Positions 36,193 to 44,458 of a stretch of 64,000 bases of DNA are shown piece after piece. A model generated the notes under the pieces. That model had not been told where the DNA came from. It did no database searches and was given only the letters and a program-made list of their open reading frames with translations. Both the position numbers and the translations under genes were made by a program. The stretch comes from Streptomyces sp. YIM 121038. GTDB lineage: Bacteria; Actinomycetota; Actinomycetes; Streptomycetales; Streptomycetaceae. The stretch covers positions 6,033,501 through 6,097,500 of the forward strand of contig NZ_CP030771.1 in the NCBI RefSeq assembly GCF_006088715.1, in the 5' to 3' direction. Every line of letters begins with the position of its first letter. The first letter of the stretch is position 1.

Positions 36193-38043
36193 GTGGCGCG
36201 CGATATCGCGGCTCCCCCTTCTTCGCAGTCCTCGCAGTCCGCGGGCACCCTTCCCACCGACCACCAGGGGCTCATCTCCTGGGTGAACGAGATCGCCGAA
36301 CTGACCCAGCCGGACAGCGTGGTCTGGTGCGACGGTTCCGAGGCCGAGTACGAGCGCCTGTGCGAGGAGCTCGTGGCCAAGGGCACCTTCAAGAAGCTGG
36401 ACCCGATCAAGCGGCCGAACTCGTACTACGCGGCCTCCGACCCCTCGGACGTGGCGCGCGTCGAGGACCGCACCTACATCTGCTCCGAGAAGGAGGCGGA
36501 CGCGGGGCCGACGAACCACTGGAAGGACCCGGCGGAGATGCGTGACGTCTTCGCGGGGGAGAAGGGGATCTTCCGCGGCTCCATGCGCGGCCGGACCCTG
36601 TACGTCGTGCCCTTCTGCATGGGCCCGCTCGGCTCGCCGCTGTCCGCGATCGGCGTCGAGATCACCGACTCGGCGTACGTCGCCGTGTCCATGCGCACGA
36701 TGACCCGCATGGGCCGGCCGGTCCTGGACGAGCTCGGCTCCGACGGCTTCTTCGTGAAGGCCGTGCACACCCTCGGCGCCCCGCTGGAGCCCGGCCAGGC
36801 GGACGTCCCCTGGCCCTGCAACTCCACGAAGTACATCTCGCACTTCCCGGAGTCGCGCGAGATCTGGTCGTACGGCTCGGGCTACGGCGGCAACGCCCTG
36901 CTCGGCAAGAAGTGCTACGCCCTGCGCATCGCCTCGGTCATGGCCCGCGACGAGGGCTGGCTCGCCGAGCACATGCTGATCCTCAAGCTCACGCCGCCGC
37001 AGGGCCAGTCGAAGTACGTCGCCGCGGCCTTTCCGAGCGCCTGCGGCAAGACGAACCTCGCCATGCTGGAGCCCACGGTCTCCGGCTGGACCGTGGAGAC
37101 CATCGGCGACGACATCGCCTGGATGCGGTTCGGCGAGGACGGCCGGCTGTACGCGATCAACCCCGAGGCGGGCTTCTTCGGCGTCGCGCCCGGCACCGGC
37201 GAGCACACCAACGCCAACGCCATGAAGACGCTGTGGGGCAACAGCGTCTTCACGAACGTCGCGCTGACCGACGACGGCGACGTGTGGTGGGAGGGGATGA
37301 CCGAGGAGACCCCGGCGCATCTGACGGACTGGAAGGGCAACTCCTGGACGCCGGAGTCCGCCACCCCGGCCGCGCACCCGAACGCCCGCTTCACCACGCC
37401 CGCCGCGCAGTGCCCGATCATCGCGCCCGAGTGGGAGGACCCCCGGGGCGTGCCGATCTCGGCGATCCTCTTCGGCGGGCGCCGCGCCTCCGCGGTCCCG
37501 CTGGTCACCGAGTCCTTCACCTGGAACCACGGTGTCTTCCTCGGCGCCAACGTGGCCTCCGAGAAGACGGCCGCAGCCGAGGGCAAGGTCGGCGAGCTGC
37601 GCCGCGACCCGTTCGCCATGCTGCCGTTCTGCGGGTACAACATGGGCGACTACATGGCCCACTGGGTCGACGTGGCCAAGGACAAGGACCAGTCCAAGCT
37701 GCCGAAGATCTACTACGTCAACTGGTTCCGCAAGAACGACGCGGGCAAGTTCGTGTGGCCCGGCTTCGGTGAGAACAGCCGCGTCCTGAAGTGGATCGTG
37801 GGCCGTCTGGAGGGCACCGCCGAGGGCGTCGAGACCCCCATCGGCGTCCTGCCGACCCCTGACTCCCTCGACACGAACGGGCTCGAACTGCCCGCGGCCG
37901 ACCTGGAGTTCCTCCTCACGGTGGACAAGGAGGTCTGGCGCGAGGAGGCCGCGCTCGTGCCCGACCACCTCAACACCTTCGGTGACCACACGCCGAAGGA
38001 GCTGTGGGACGAGTACCGGGCGCTGGTCGCGCGCCTGGGCTGA
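36193..38043 (+). CDS. pckG: Phosphoenolpyruvate carboxykinase (GTP)
   Basis: 616 residues from GTG 36193 with AGGAG 5 nt upstream. The hallmark of the GTP enzyme is the P-loop [12 protein letters not shown] with hyper-reactive C284 and K286. [30 protein letters not shown], the [16 protein letters not shown] segment and [14 protein letters not shown] are further family blocks. It converts oxaloacetate plus GTP to PEP and CO2, the first step of gluconeogenesis and the main PEP/oxaloacetate link. The 231-nt leader shows no obvious operator. Confidence 0.97.
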   Translation: MARDIAAPPSSQSSQSAGTLPTDHQGLISWVNEIAELTQPDSVVWCDGSEAEYERLCEELVAKGTFKKLDPIKRPNSYYAASDPSDVARVEDRTYICSEKEADAGPTNHWKDPAEMRDVFAGEKGIFRGSMRGRTLYVVPFCMGPLGSPLSAIGVEITDSAYVAVSMRTMTRMGRPVLDELGSDGFFVKAVHTLGAPLEPGQADVPWPCNSTKYISHFPESREIWSYGSGYGGNALLGKKCYALRIASVMARDEGWLAEHMLILKLTPPQGQSKYVAAAFPSACGKTNLAMLEPTVSGWTVETIGDDIAWMRFGEDGRLYAINPEAGFFGVAPGTGEHTNANAMKTLWGNSVFTNVALTDDGDVWWEGMTEETPAHLTDWKGNSWTPESATPAAHPNARFTTPAAQCPIIAPEWEDPRGVPISAILFGGRRASAVPLVTESFTWNHGVFLGANVASEKTAAAEGKVGELRRDPFAMLPFCGYNMGDYMAHWVDVAKDKDQSKLPKIYYVNWFRKNDAGKFVWPGFGENSRVLKWIVGRLEGTAEGVETPIGVLPTPDSLDTNGLELPAADLEFLLTVDKEVWREEAALVPDHLNTFGDHTPKELWDEYRALVARLG

Positions 38044-38055
38044 GGCCCCTGCCTT

Positions 38056-38096
38056 CCCGCCCGCTCATCTGCCCTCGGGGCGGGTGGGCGGGCGGG
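38056..38096 (+). terminator. Hairpin terminator after pckG
   Basis: 12-bp arms (38056-38067, 38085-38096) with one G-U-type mismatch and a 17-nt loop, 13 nt after the stop. Confidence 0.6.
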
Positions 38097-38134
38097 GGCG
38101 TGTCCGGGGCCGGGCGGGCGGCGGTCCGGGGCCG

Positions 38135-38542
38135 TCAGGCGTTGGTCAGGTGGAGGGCCGGGGCGTGGGCTTCCATGCGCTGGGCGGCCAGGATCGCCGC
38201 CCCCGTGTCGGCGCGGGACGCGGCGACGACCAGGGCGCGGCCCGCGAGGGCGTGGGCGCGCTGGTGCAGGGCGTACAGATGGGGTTCGTGGATGGCGGCG
38301 GCGACCGCCGAACGGACCGGCGGCAGGCCCCCGCGCAGGCGGGCGACCTGGGCCGCGAGGCGCTCGGCGGCACGGTCGAGACCGGGGTCGGGATCGAGGA
38401 CGCGCAGCTCGTCGGTGACGGCGAGCAGCGCGGCCAGGTGCCCGGCGAGCTGGATGTCCAGCTCCTCCTCGCGGCTGCGGTGCGGGAAGTCGCCCGGGTC
38501 GGCCATCGTGTGGACCGACTTGGTGCGGATCGGCTCGTACAT
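38135..38542 (-). CDS. Conserved helical hypothetical protein
   Basis: 135 residues from ATG 38542 (a TTG at 38557 lacks an SD). It opens MYEPIRTKSVHTMAD, then FPHRSREEELDIQLAGHLAALLAVTDELRVL and further long amphipathic helices up to AGRALVVAASRADT. It is all-helical, cytoplasmic and Ala/Arg-rich. It is conserved in streptomycetes as far as I recall, function unknown. The region upstream carries an imperfect metalloregulator-like repeat. Confidence 0.7.
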   Translation of the reverse strand: MYEPIRTKSVHTMADPGDFPHRSREEELDIQLAGHLAALLAVTDELRVLDPDPGLDRAAERLAAQVARLRGGLPPVRSAVAAAIHEPHLYALHQRAHALAGRALVVAASRADTGAAILAAQRMEAHAPALHLTNA

Positions 38543-38574
38543 GAGATGGGTCTCCAAGCTGTCGAGTACCCATC

Positions 38575-38594
38575 TTAGCTTAGATTCTGTCTAA
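38575..38594. promoter_or_regulatory. Imperfect iron-box-like repeat
   Basis: TTAGCTTAGATTCTGTCTAA has a TTAGnTTAG left half and CTAA right end, like a distorted DmdR/IdeR box (one extra base). A 5-bp inverted repeat TTAGA/TCTAA is inside. It lies 33 nt upstream of the gene starting at 38542. Confidence 0.25.
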
Positions 38595-38627
38595 AGTTGA
38601 GCTGGATCTTGAGCCAGGCCCTCCGTG

Positions 38628-38655
38628 CTGCCGTGACGCCGCGGCGTCACGGCAG
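38628..38655. terminator. Palindromic terminator after the aminotransferase
   Basis: A 28-bp perfect palindrome centred at 38641/38642, 13 nt past the minus-strand stop at 38669. No loop bases are left unpaired except by necessity. Confidence 0.75.
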
Positions 38656-38668
38656 GCCGCGGTCGTCG

Positions 38669-39880
38669 TCACGGCTGGCTGTAGCCGTCCAGGAACGTCC
38701 CGATCCGGGTGACCGCTTCCGCCAGGTCCGTCGCCGTGGGCAGCGTGACGATGCGGAAGTGGTCGGGCTCGGGCCAGTTGAAGCCGGTGCCGTGGACGAC
38801 CATGATCTTCTCGGCGCGCAGCAGGTCGAGCACCATCTGCCGGTCGTCCTTGACCTTGAAGACCTTGGGGTCCAGGCGCGGGAAGAGATAGAGGGACCCC
38901 TTCGGCTTCACGCAGGTCACGCCGGGGATCCGGGTGAGCAGGTCGTACGCCGTGTCCCGCTGTTCGAGCAGGCGGCCGCCCGGCAGGACGAGGTCGTTGA
39001 TGGTCTGCCGTCCGCTGAGGGCGGCGACCACGCCGTGCTGCCCCGGCATGTTCGCGCACAGGCGCATGTTCGCGAGGATCGTCAGGCCCTCGATGTACGA
39101 GGAGGCGTGGGCCTTCGGGCCCGACACGGACATCCAGCCGACGCGGTACCCGGCCACCCGGTACGCCTTCGACATGCCGTTGAACGTGAGCGTCAGCAGG
39201 TCGGGGGCGAGGGACGCGGTCGGGGTGTGCCGGGCGCCGTCGTAGAGGATCTTGTCGTAGATCTCGTCCGAGCAGACGAGGAGGTTGTGGCGGCGGGCGA
39301 TGTCGGTCAGGCCGCGCAGGACCGCCTCGTCGTAGACCGCGCCCGTCGGGTTGTTCGGGTTGATGATCACGATCGCCTTGGTGCGGTCGGTGACCTTGCG
39401 CTCGACGTCGGCGAGGTCGGGCATCCAGTCCGCCTGCTCGTCGCAGCGGTAGTGCACGGCGGTGCCGCCGGAGAGGGAGACCGCGGCCGTCCACAGCGGG
39501 TAGTCGGGCGCCGGGACCAGGACTTCGTCGCCGTCGTCGAGCAGGCCCTGCATGGCCATCACGATCAGCTCGGAGACGCCGTTGCCGATGAAGACGTGCT
39601 CGACGTCGGTCTCGATGCCGAGGGTCTGGTTGTGCATCACCACGGCGCGGCGGGCGGCGAGCAGGCCCTTGGCGTCGCCGTACCCGTGGGCGTCGCCGAC
39701 GTTGCGGAGGATGTCCTCCAGGATCTCCGGCGGGCACTCGAAGCCGAAGGCGGCGGGGTTGCCGGTGTTGAGCTTGAGGATGCGGTGACCTGCTGCTTCG
39801 AGCCGCATCGCCTCCTCGAGCACGGGGCCCCGGATCTCGTAACAGACGTTGGCGAGCTTGGTCGACTGGATCACCTGCAT
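38669..39880 (-). CDS. Pyridoxal-phosphate aminotransferase (AlaA/AlaT-like)
   Basis: 403 residues from ATG 39880. Fold-type I aminotransferase: LKLNTGNPAAFGFE, IFIGNGVSELI-type cofactor loop (VFIGNGVSELIVMAMQ), INPNNPTGAVY, CSDEIYDKILYDG and the PLP lysine in TFNGMSKAYRVAGYRVGW. The length and sequence match the AlaA group that makes alanine from pyruvate and glutamate. Cytoplasmic. It probably forms a monocistronic unit bounded by the palindrome downstream. Confidence 0.93.
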   Translation of the reverse strand: MQVIQSTKLANVCYEIRGPVLEEAMRLEAAGHRILKLNTGNPAAFGFECPPEILEDILRNVGDAHGYGDAKGLLAARRAVVMHNQTLGIETDVEHVFIGNGVSELIVMAMQGLLDDGDEVLVPAPDYPLWTAAVSLSGGTAVHYRCDEQADWMPDLADVERKVTDRTKAIVIINPNNPTGAVYDEAVLRGLTDIARRHNLLVCSDEIYDKILYDGARHTPTASLAPDLLTLTFNGMSKAYRVAGYRVGWMSVSGPKAHASSYIEGLTILANMRLCANMPGQHGVVAALSGRQTINDLVLPGGRLLEQRDTAYDLLTRIPGVTCVKPKGSLYLFPRLDPKVFKVKDDRQMVLDLLRAEKIMVVHGTGFNWPEPDHFRIVTLPTATDLAEAVTRIGTFLDGYSQP

Positions 39881-39961
39881 GCTCCCGAGCCTATCTCTGG
39901 CGGGGGCGCCTCGAGCGGTGGGAGCTCGGTTGGTCCCGCTGTTCCGCCGAGTGCGCGTCGG

Positions 39962-39997
39962 ACGTGGTTGCTCGCGCAGTTCCCCGCGCCCCTTTGG
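39962..39997. repeat. Dispersed GCAGTTCCCCGCGCCCC-type intergenic repeat
   Basis: The motif GTGGTTGCTCGCGCAGTTCC followed by CCGCGCCCCTTT matches a short repeat seen in many streptomycete intergenic regions. It lies between the aminotransferase and the secreted protease, in a 258-nt gap without an open frame. Confidence 0.5.
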
Positions 39998-40138
39998 GTG
40001 CTTTCCCGTGGGGCGCCTACCGGACTCGGCCATACATGCTCTTGTTCCCGGGGGCCGGGTGGCTCAAGAATGCGCATGACAAAACTGGGGGGTCGGTTGG
40101 TCCCCCGGTCGTGCAGTCATTCCTGAGGGGACCCCCAC

Positions 40139-41038
40139 ATGAACAAGCCTCTCGTCGGTGCCGTCTTCACCGCGCTGCTCCTCGGCGCGACGGCACTGCC
40201 CGCGGCCGCCGTCAGCAACGAGGCGCCGACGGCCGACAAGCAGGTGGCGCGGACGCAGCCCGTAGCGGAGACGAAGGCCAAGGCCAAGGCCGTGACCTTC
40301 GCGGGCACCGTGGCGCTCAGCAACTGCTCCGGCTCCGTCGTACGCGTGCCCAGCTCGCAGCCCACCGACCGCGCCCTGGTGATGTCCAACGGCCACTGTC
40401 TGGAGACCGGCTTCCCCGGCCCCGGCCAGGTCATCGTGAACCGCGCGTCCAGCCGCAGCTTCACGCTCCTGAACGCCAGCGGCGGCAACGCGGGCACCGT
40501 GCGCGCCAGCAAGATCGCGTACGGCACGATGACGGACACGGACGTCTCGCTGTACGAGCTGACCAGCACCTACCGCGACATAGAGAGCCGCTACGGCATC
40601 AAGGCCCTCGAACTCGACTCCGCGCACCCGCAGGCGGGCCGGGCCATCACGGTCGCGTCCGGCTACTGGAAGCGGATGTACAAGTGCAACGTCGACGGGT
40701 TCGTCTACCGCCTGAAGGAGGGGCAGTGGACCTGGAAGGACTCGGTCCGCTACACCTCCGCGTGCCAGACCATCGGCGGCACCTCCGGCTCGCCGGTGAT
40801 CGACGACCAGACCGGCAAGGTCGTGGCCGTCAACAACACCGGCAACGAGGACGGCCAGCGCTGCACCGACAACAACCCCTGCGAGGTCGACGAGAACGGC
40901 AAGGTCACCGTCCGCCAGGGCATCAACTACGGCCAGCAGACCTACACGATCGTCCCCTGCGTCGGCGCCGGCAACAAGATCGACCTGAACCGGCCGGGCT
41001 GCGCCCTGCCCAAGCCCGCGGCGGCCGCGCGCCGCTGA
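40139..41038 (+). CDS. Secreted trypsin-like serine protease
   Basis: 299 residues with GAGGGG in front. The signal peptide MNKPLVGAVFTALLLGATAL ends PAAA. A short Lys/Ala-rich segment may be a propeptide. Catalytic residues are H86 (MSNGHCLE), D135 (TDTDVSLYEL) and S218 (GGTSGSPVID), so it is a chymotrypsin-fold protease (S1/V8-like). Six or more cysteines in the second half (YKCN, SACQ, RCTDNNPCEV, PCVG, GCALP) indicate disulfide bonding. Extracellular proteolysis is the expected role. Confidence 0.9.
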   Translation: MNKPLVGAVFTALLLGATALPAAAVSNEAPTADKQVARTQPVAETKAKAKAVTFAGTVALSNCSGSVVRVPSSQPTDRALVMSNGHCLETGFPGPGQVIVNRASSRSFTLLNASGGNAGTVRASKIAYGTMTDTDVSLYELTSTYRDIESRYGIKALELDSAHPQAGRAITVASGYWKRMYKCNVDGFVYRLKEGQWTWKDSVRYTSACQTIGGTSGSPVIDDQTGKVVAVNNTGNEDGQRCTDNNPCEVDENGKVTVRQGINYGQQTYTIVPCVGAGNKIDLNRPGCALPKPAAAARR

Positions 41039-41061
41039 CCCGGGCCTGAGGGCCGCCGGGG

Positions 41062-42675
41062 CTAGGCGGTGCGGCGCACGGCGCGTCCCGCGATGACGTC
41101 CGTGCGCCGCCCGTCCTCGATCACGAACTTCCCGTCGATCAGGACGTGCGGCAGGCCCACGGGCGGCGTGCGCGGCGCGTCGAACGTCGACCCCGCCGCG
41201 ACCGTGTCCGGGTCGAAGAGCACGAGGTCGGCGCGGTAGCCCGCGCGCACGTACCCGCGGTCGGGAAGGCGCAGCCGGGCGGCGGCGCGCGAGGTGAGGT
41301 GCGCGACGCACTCCTCCAGGGACAGCACCCCCAACTCCCGTACGTACTTGCCGAGGTACTGCGGGAACGTCCCGTACGCGCGCGGGTGCGGCTTGAAGCC
41401 CTGGAGGATGCCGTCGCTGCCGCCGGTGTGCACGGGGTGCCGCATGATCGCCCGGACGTTCTCCTCGTGCCCCACGTGCTGGAGGATCGTCGAGCCGAGG
41501 CGGTCGTTGATCAGCAGCCGCCGGGCGGTGACCCACGGCTCCTCGCCGCGCATGTCGGCGGAGCGCTGGATGGTCTTGCCGACGCAGGACGCGAGCCCCG
41601 GGTCGGAGACGCCCGAGACCTCGATGGTGTCCCACTCGATCGGCACGCCGTGGCAGCCGTCGGCGCCGATGACCTCCATGTGGTGCCGGATGCGCTCGGC
41701 GGTCGCGTCGTCCTGGAGCCGGGCCAGGATCGCCTCGGGCCCGCCCTCGCTCGCCCAGCTCGGCAGCATCGCGACGAGCGTCGTACAGCCCGGTGTGTAG
41801 GGGTACGTGTCGAGCGTGATGTCGGCGCCGTCGTCGAGCGCCCCGTCGAGGAGGGCGAGCAGGTCCGGGGCCTTGCCCTTGTTCACGCCGAAGTTCATGG
41901 TGGCGTGCGCGAGGTGCAGCGGGCAGCCGGCGGTCCGGGTCAGCTCCACCATCTCGCGGTACGCCTCCAGGGCGCCCGCTCCGTAACTGCGGTGGTGGGG
42001 GCAGTAGTAGCCGCCGTACGAGGCCACGACGCGGCACAGCTCGGTGAGTTCGGCGTCCTTGGCGTACATGCCGGGGGTGTAGGTCAGGCCCGACGACATG
42101 CCGACGGCGCCCTGCTCCATGCCCTGGGCGACCAGCTCCTTCATCCGCTCCAGGTCCGCCGGGGAGGCCTCGCGGTCCTCCCAGCCCATCGCGTACATCC
42201 GGACGGTGCCCTGCGGGATGAGGTACGCGGCGTTGACGGGGATGCCGCGGCCGCCGTGCGCGCGGTCCAGGCGGTCCAGGTACTCGCCGACCGAGCGCCA
42301 GTCGAAGTCGATGTCGCTGCCGTCGCCGTTCCAGCCGGTGATCGCCTGGCGGACCTCGGCGAGGGTGCGGTCGTCCACCGGGGCGTACGACAGGCCGTCC
42401 TGGCCGATGACCTCCAGGGTGACGCCCTGGGCGGCCTTCGCGCTGTGGTCCGGGTCGCGGAGCAGGGCGAGGTCGCTGTGCGCGTGCATGTCGATGAAGC
42501 CGGGCGCCAGGGCGAGGCCCGCGGCGTCCAGGAGGCGGGTGCCCGTGGGGCGGGGGCCCGCCTCCCCCTCGCGGTGGATCTCCGTGATCCGCCCGTCCTG
42601 TATCCCTACATCGGCCGTGTACGCGGCGTCGCCGGAGCCGTCGACGACGCGCGCTCCGCGGATGACCAGGTCCAT
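41062..42675 (-). CDS. N-acyl-D-amino-acid deacylase (D-aminoacylase)
   Basis: 537 residues from ATG 42675 with GAGAGG 7 nt upstream. Amidohydrolase superfamily: MDLVIRGARVVDGSG, metal ligands in PGFIDMHAHSDLALL, later HHRSYG, HLAHATMNFG and the terminal GYRADLVLFDPDTV beta segment. D-aminoacylases hydrolyse N-acyl-D-amino acids. The next gene upstream on the same strand encodes a D-amino-acid-deaminase-like PLP enzyme, which fits a pathway releasing and then deaminating D-amino acids. The 167-nt gap holds a dispersed repeat. Confidence 0.92.
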   Translation of the reverse strand: MDLVIRGARVVDGSGDAAYTADVGIQDGRITEIHREGEAGPRPTGTRLLDAAGLALAPGFIDMHAHSDLALLRDPDHSAKAAQGVTLEVIGQDGLSYAPVDDRTLAEVRQAITGWNGDGSDIDFDWRSVGEYLDRLDRAHGGRGIPVNAAYLIPQGTVRMYAMGWEDREASPADLERMKELVAQGMEQGAVGMSSGLTYTPGMYAKDAELTELCRVVASYGGYYCPHHRSYGAGALEAYREMVELTRTAGCPLHLAHATMNFGVNKGKAPDLLALLDGALDDGADITLDTYPYTPGCTTLVAMLPSWASEGGPEAILARLQDDATAERIRHHMEVIGADGCHGVPIEWDTIEVSGVSDPGLASCVGKTIQRSADMRGEEPWVTARRLLINDRLGSTILQHVGHEENVRAIMRHPVHTGGSDGILQGFKPHPRAYGTFPQYLGKYVRELGVLSLEECVAHLTSRAAARLRLPDRGYVRAGYRADLVLFDPDTVAAGSTFDAPRTPPVGLPHVLIDGKFVIEDGRRTDVIAGRAVRRTA

Positions 42676-42737
42676 GGGGTGCCTCTCTGGTGGCGGGTGG
42701 GTGTCCTCGCGGGGGAGCGCCCCGGGCCCGCTGTACG

Positions 42738-42841
42738 CAGCCCGTCCGGCGTTTGAGGACGAGGCGCGAAGCGCCGAAAGCGGGGGCACGGGGGCGGAGC
42801 CCCCGGAGCGGGAAGGGGCGGGTCCGGGGCGCCCCGCGAGG
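42738..42841. repeat. Dispersed intergenic repeat, copy 2
   Basis: Contains CAGCCCGTCCGGCGTTTGAG, then a GGCGCGAAGCGCC hairpin, GGGGGCGGAGCCCCCGG and GGGGCGCCCCGCGAGG. These are the same blocks as at 11,601-11,702. It lies between the deacylase and the deaminase-like gene. Confidence 0.75.
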
Positions 42842-42842
42842 G

Positions 42843-44240
42843 TCAGAAGTACGTGCGGATGTAGTCCGTGACCGTCCCGTCCGCCTCGACGACAGGGATG
42901 AGCTGCCACTTGTCGAAGGACGTACAGGGGTGCGAGAGGCCGAGCCCGAGCCAGTCGCCGACCTCCAGATCGGCCCCGGCGGAGGTCCGCACCCACCCGT
43001 GCTGGTCGGAGAGGGCGTGCACCTCGACCCCGGTCGCGGGCCGCTCCGCCCCGTCCCGGCGGACGGCCTGCGCCTCGGGCAGGTCGAGGTCGTACGCCGC
43101 GTCCCGCTTGCCCGCGTTGATGAAGGCCTGCTCGGGCGAGGGCCGCGACACCACCTGGGACCACAGCCGGAAGGCGGGGTGCAGGGCCCCCTCGTCGGGC
43201 ACGCGGTTGAAGGGCGTGAGGTGGCGGTAGTGGCCGTCGTCGTGCGAGACGTAGGCGCCGGAGCGCAGCAGCTTCAGGACGGGCAGGGAGAGCCGGGGGA
43301 CGTCGGCGAAGACGTCGGCGACGGCGTCGAACCAGGCGGAGCCGCCCGCGCTGACCACGATCTCGTCGAGCCCGCCCGCCTTGAACCGCCCCGCCGCGTC
43401 GAAGTCGGCGGTGAGCGAGACGAGCCGCCGCAGATAGGCGCGCACCCGCTCCGGCGTGGGGTCGGGCACCTCGCCCTCGTAACCGGAGACGCCCACGAGC
43501 CGCAGCATCGCGGTGGCCGCCACGGCGTCGGCGACGGCCGCGCAGTCGGCCTCGGTGCGGGCGCCGGTGCGCGCGCCCTCGCCCGCGGCGAGCTCGACGA
43601 CCACGTCGAGGGGGCGCCCGGCCCCGGCGTCGCGCAGCGCGGCGTCCATCAGCTCGACGCCGCGTACGGAGTCCACGTACGCGATGAACCGGAAGTCGGG
43701 GTCGTGCGCCAGCTCCTGGGCGAGCCAGCGCAGGGCGGCGGCGTCCACCAGCTCGTTGGCCAGGAAGATCCGCTGGATGCCGAACTCCCGGGCCACGCGC
43801 ACCTGGTGGGGCACGGCGAGCGTGATGCCCCAGGCGCCGTGCTCCAGCTGGCGCTGGAAGAGCTGCGGCGCCATGGAGGTCTTGCCGTGCGGCGCGAAGG
43901 CGAGGCGGTGGCGGGTCGCGTACTCCTCCATGAGCGCGAGGTTGTGCTCCAGGCGCTCGGCGGAGAGGGCGAGGACGGGGGTGGTGAAGCCGTCCGTGAA
44001 CAGGTTGCGGCGCTGGGCCGCGAGCTCGCCGACGGTGAGGCCCGCGGCGTCCGGCGGCAGCCCCTTGAAGCGGTGGTCGACACGTTCCTCGGCCAGCCGG
44101 GCGAGGGCGGCCGCGGCGCGTTCGGCGGTCGCGGCGGATTCGGCGGTCGCGGCATGTGCGGCGGTCGCAGTGCGTTCGGCGTTCGCAGCGCGTTCGGCGG
44201 GCGCGCCGGAGGGTGTGCCAGCGGGCGTGTCGGCGGCCAT
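42843..44240 (-). CDS. PLP-dependent amino-acid deaminase (D-serine dehydratase / alanine racemase N-fold)
   Basis: 465 residues from ATG 44240 with AGGAGG 7 nt upstream. After an Ala-rich repeat leader (about 12-45) comes the fold-type III barrel: TTPVLALSAERLEHNL, the PLP lysine in FAPHGKTSMAP, TLAVPHQVRVAREFG, and a C-terminal metal-site region with DQHGWV, GLSHPCTSFDKWQL. The DSD1-like group removes ammonia from D-serine or D-threonine, some with zinc. Operonic logic with the deacylase supports D-amino acid use. A palindrome 20 nt upstream of the start is the probable control site. Confidence 0.88.
   Translation of the reverse strand: MAADTPAGTPSGAPAERAANAERTATAAHAATAESAATAERAAAALARLAEERVDHRFKGLPPDAAGLTVGELAAQRRNLFTDGFTTPVLALSAERLEHNLALMEEYATRHRLAFAPHGKTSMAPQLFQRQLEHGAWGITLAVPHQVRVAREFGIQRIFLANELVDAAALRWLAQELAHDPDFRFIAYVDSVRGVELMDAALRDAGAGRPLDVVVELAAGEGARTGARTEADCAAVADAVAATAMLRLVGVSGYEGEVPDPTPERVRAYLRRLVSLTADFDAAGRFKAGGLDEIVVSAGGSAWFDAVADVFADVPRLSLPVLKLLRSGAYVSHDDGHYRHLTPFNRVPDEGALHPAFRLWSQVVSRPSPEQAFINAGKRDAAYDLDLPEAQAVRRDGAERPATGVEVHALSDQHGWVRTSAGADLEVGDWLGLGLSHPCTSFDKWQLIPVVEADGTVTDYIRTYF
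44118..44207. repeat. Five 18-bp tandem repeats in the deaminase N-terminus
   Basis: Units GCGTTCGGCGGTCGCGGC, GGATTCGGCGGTCGCGGC and three diverged copies. They encode an (A-E-R-A/T-A) -like Ala-rich helix on the minus strand. Confidence 0.85.
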
Positions 44241-44260
44241 GGGCGCCTCCTCAGAGATGC

Positions 44261-44277
44261 GTTGCATATACTGCAAC
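44261..44277. promoter_or_regulatory. Palindromic operator, probable IclR-family binding site
   Basis: GTTGCA-TATAC-TGCAAC, perfect 6-bp arms, between divergent catabolic arms, 20 nt before the deaminase start and 181 nt before the kinase start. Many IclR regulators bind GTTGC-centred palindromes. An IclR gene is two genes away on the plus strand. Confidence 0.6.
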
Positions 44278-44458
44278 ATTCATTGCGTATGTCGCTTACT
44301 GCTGTCTAACATCCGAGCCAACGCCGGGTCAACGGATCCGGGCCCGGTCCTCGCACCGGGCTTCGGCCCGGCTCACGGGCCTTCCGGACCGGCTGATCCG
44401 GTGCCCCCACCCGGCCGTCGAGCGTGCGGCGAACGACGAATGAAGGGCTGACACGAGC

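Noticed and set aside
36010..37989. Minus-strand frame opposite pckG
   Set aside because: PEP carboxykinase motifs are on the plus strand; the antisense product has no recognisable feature.
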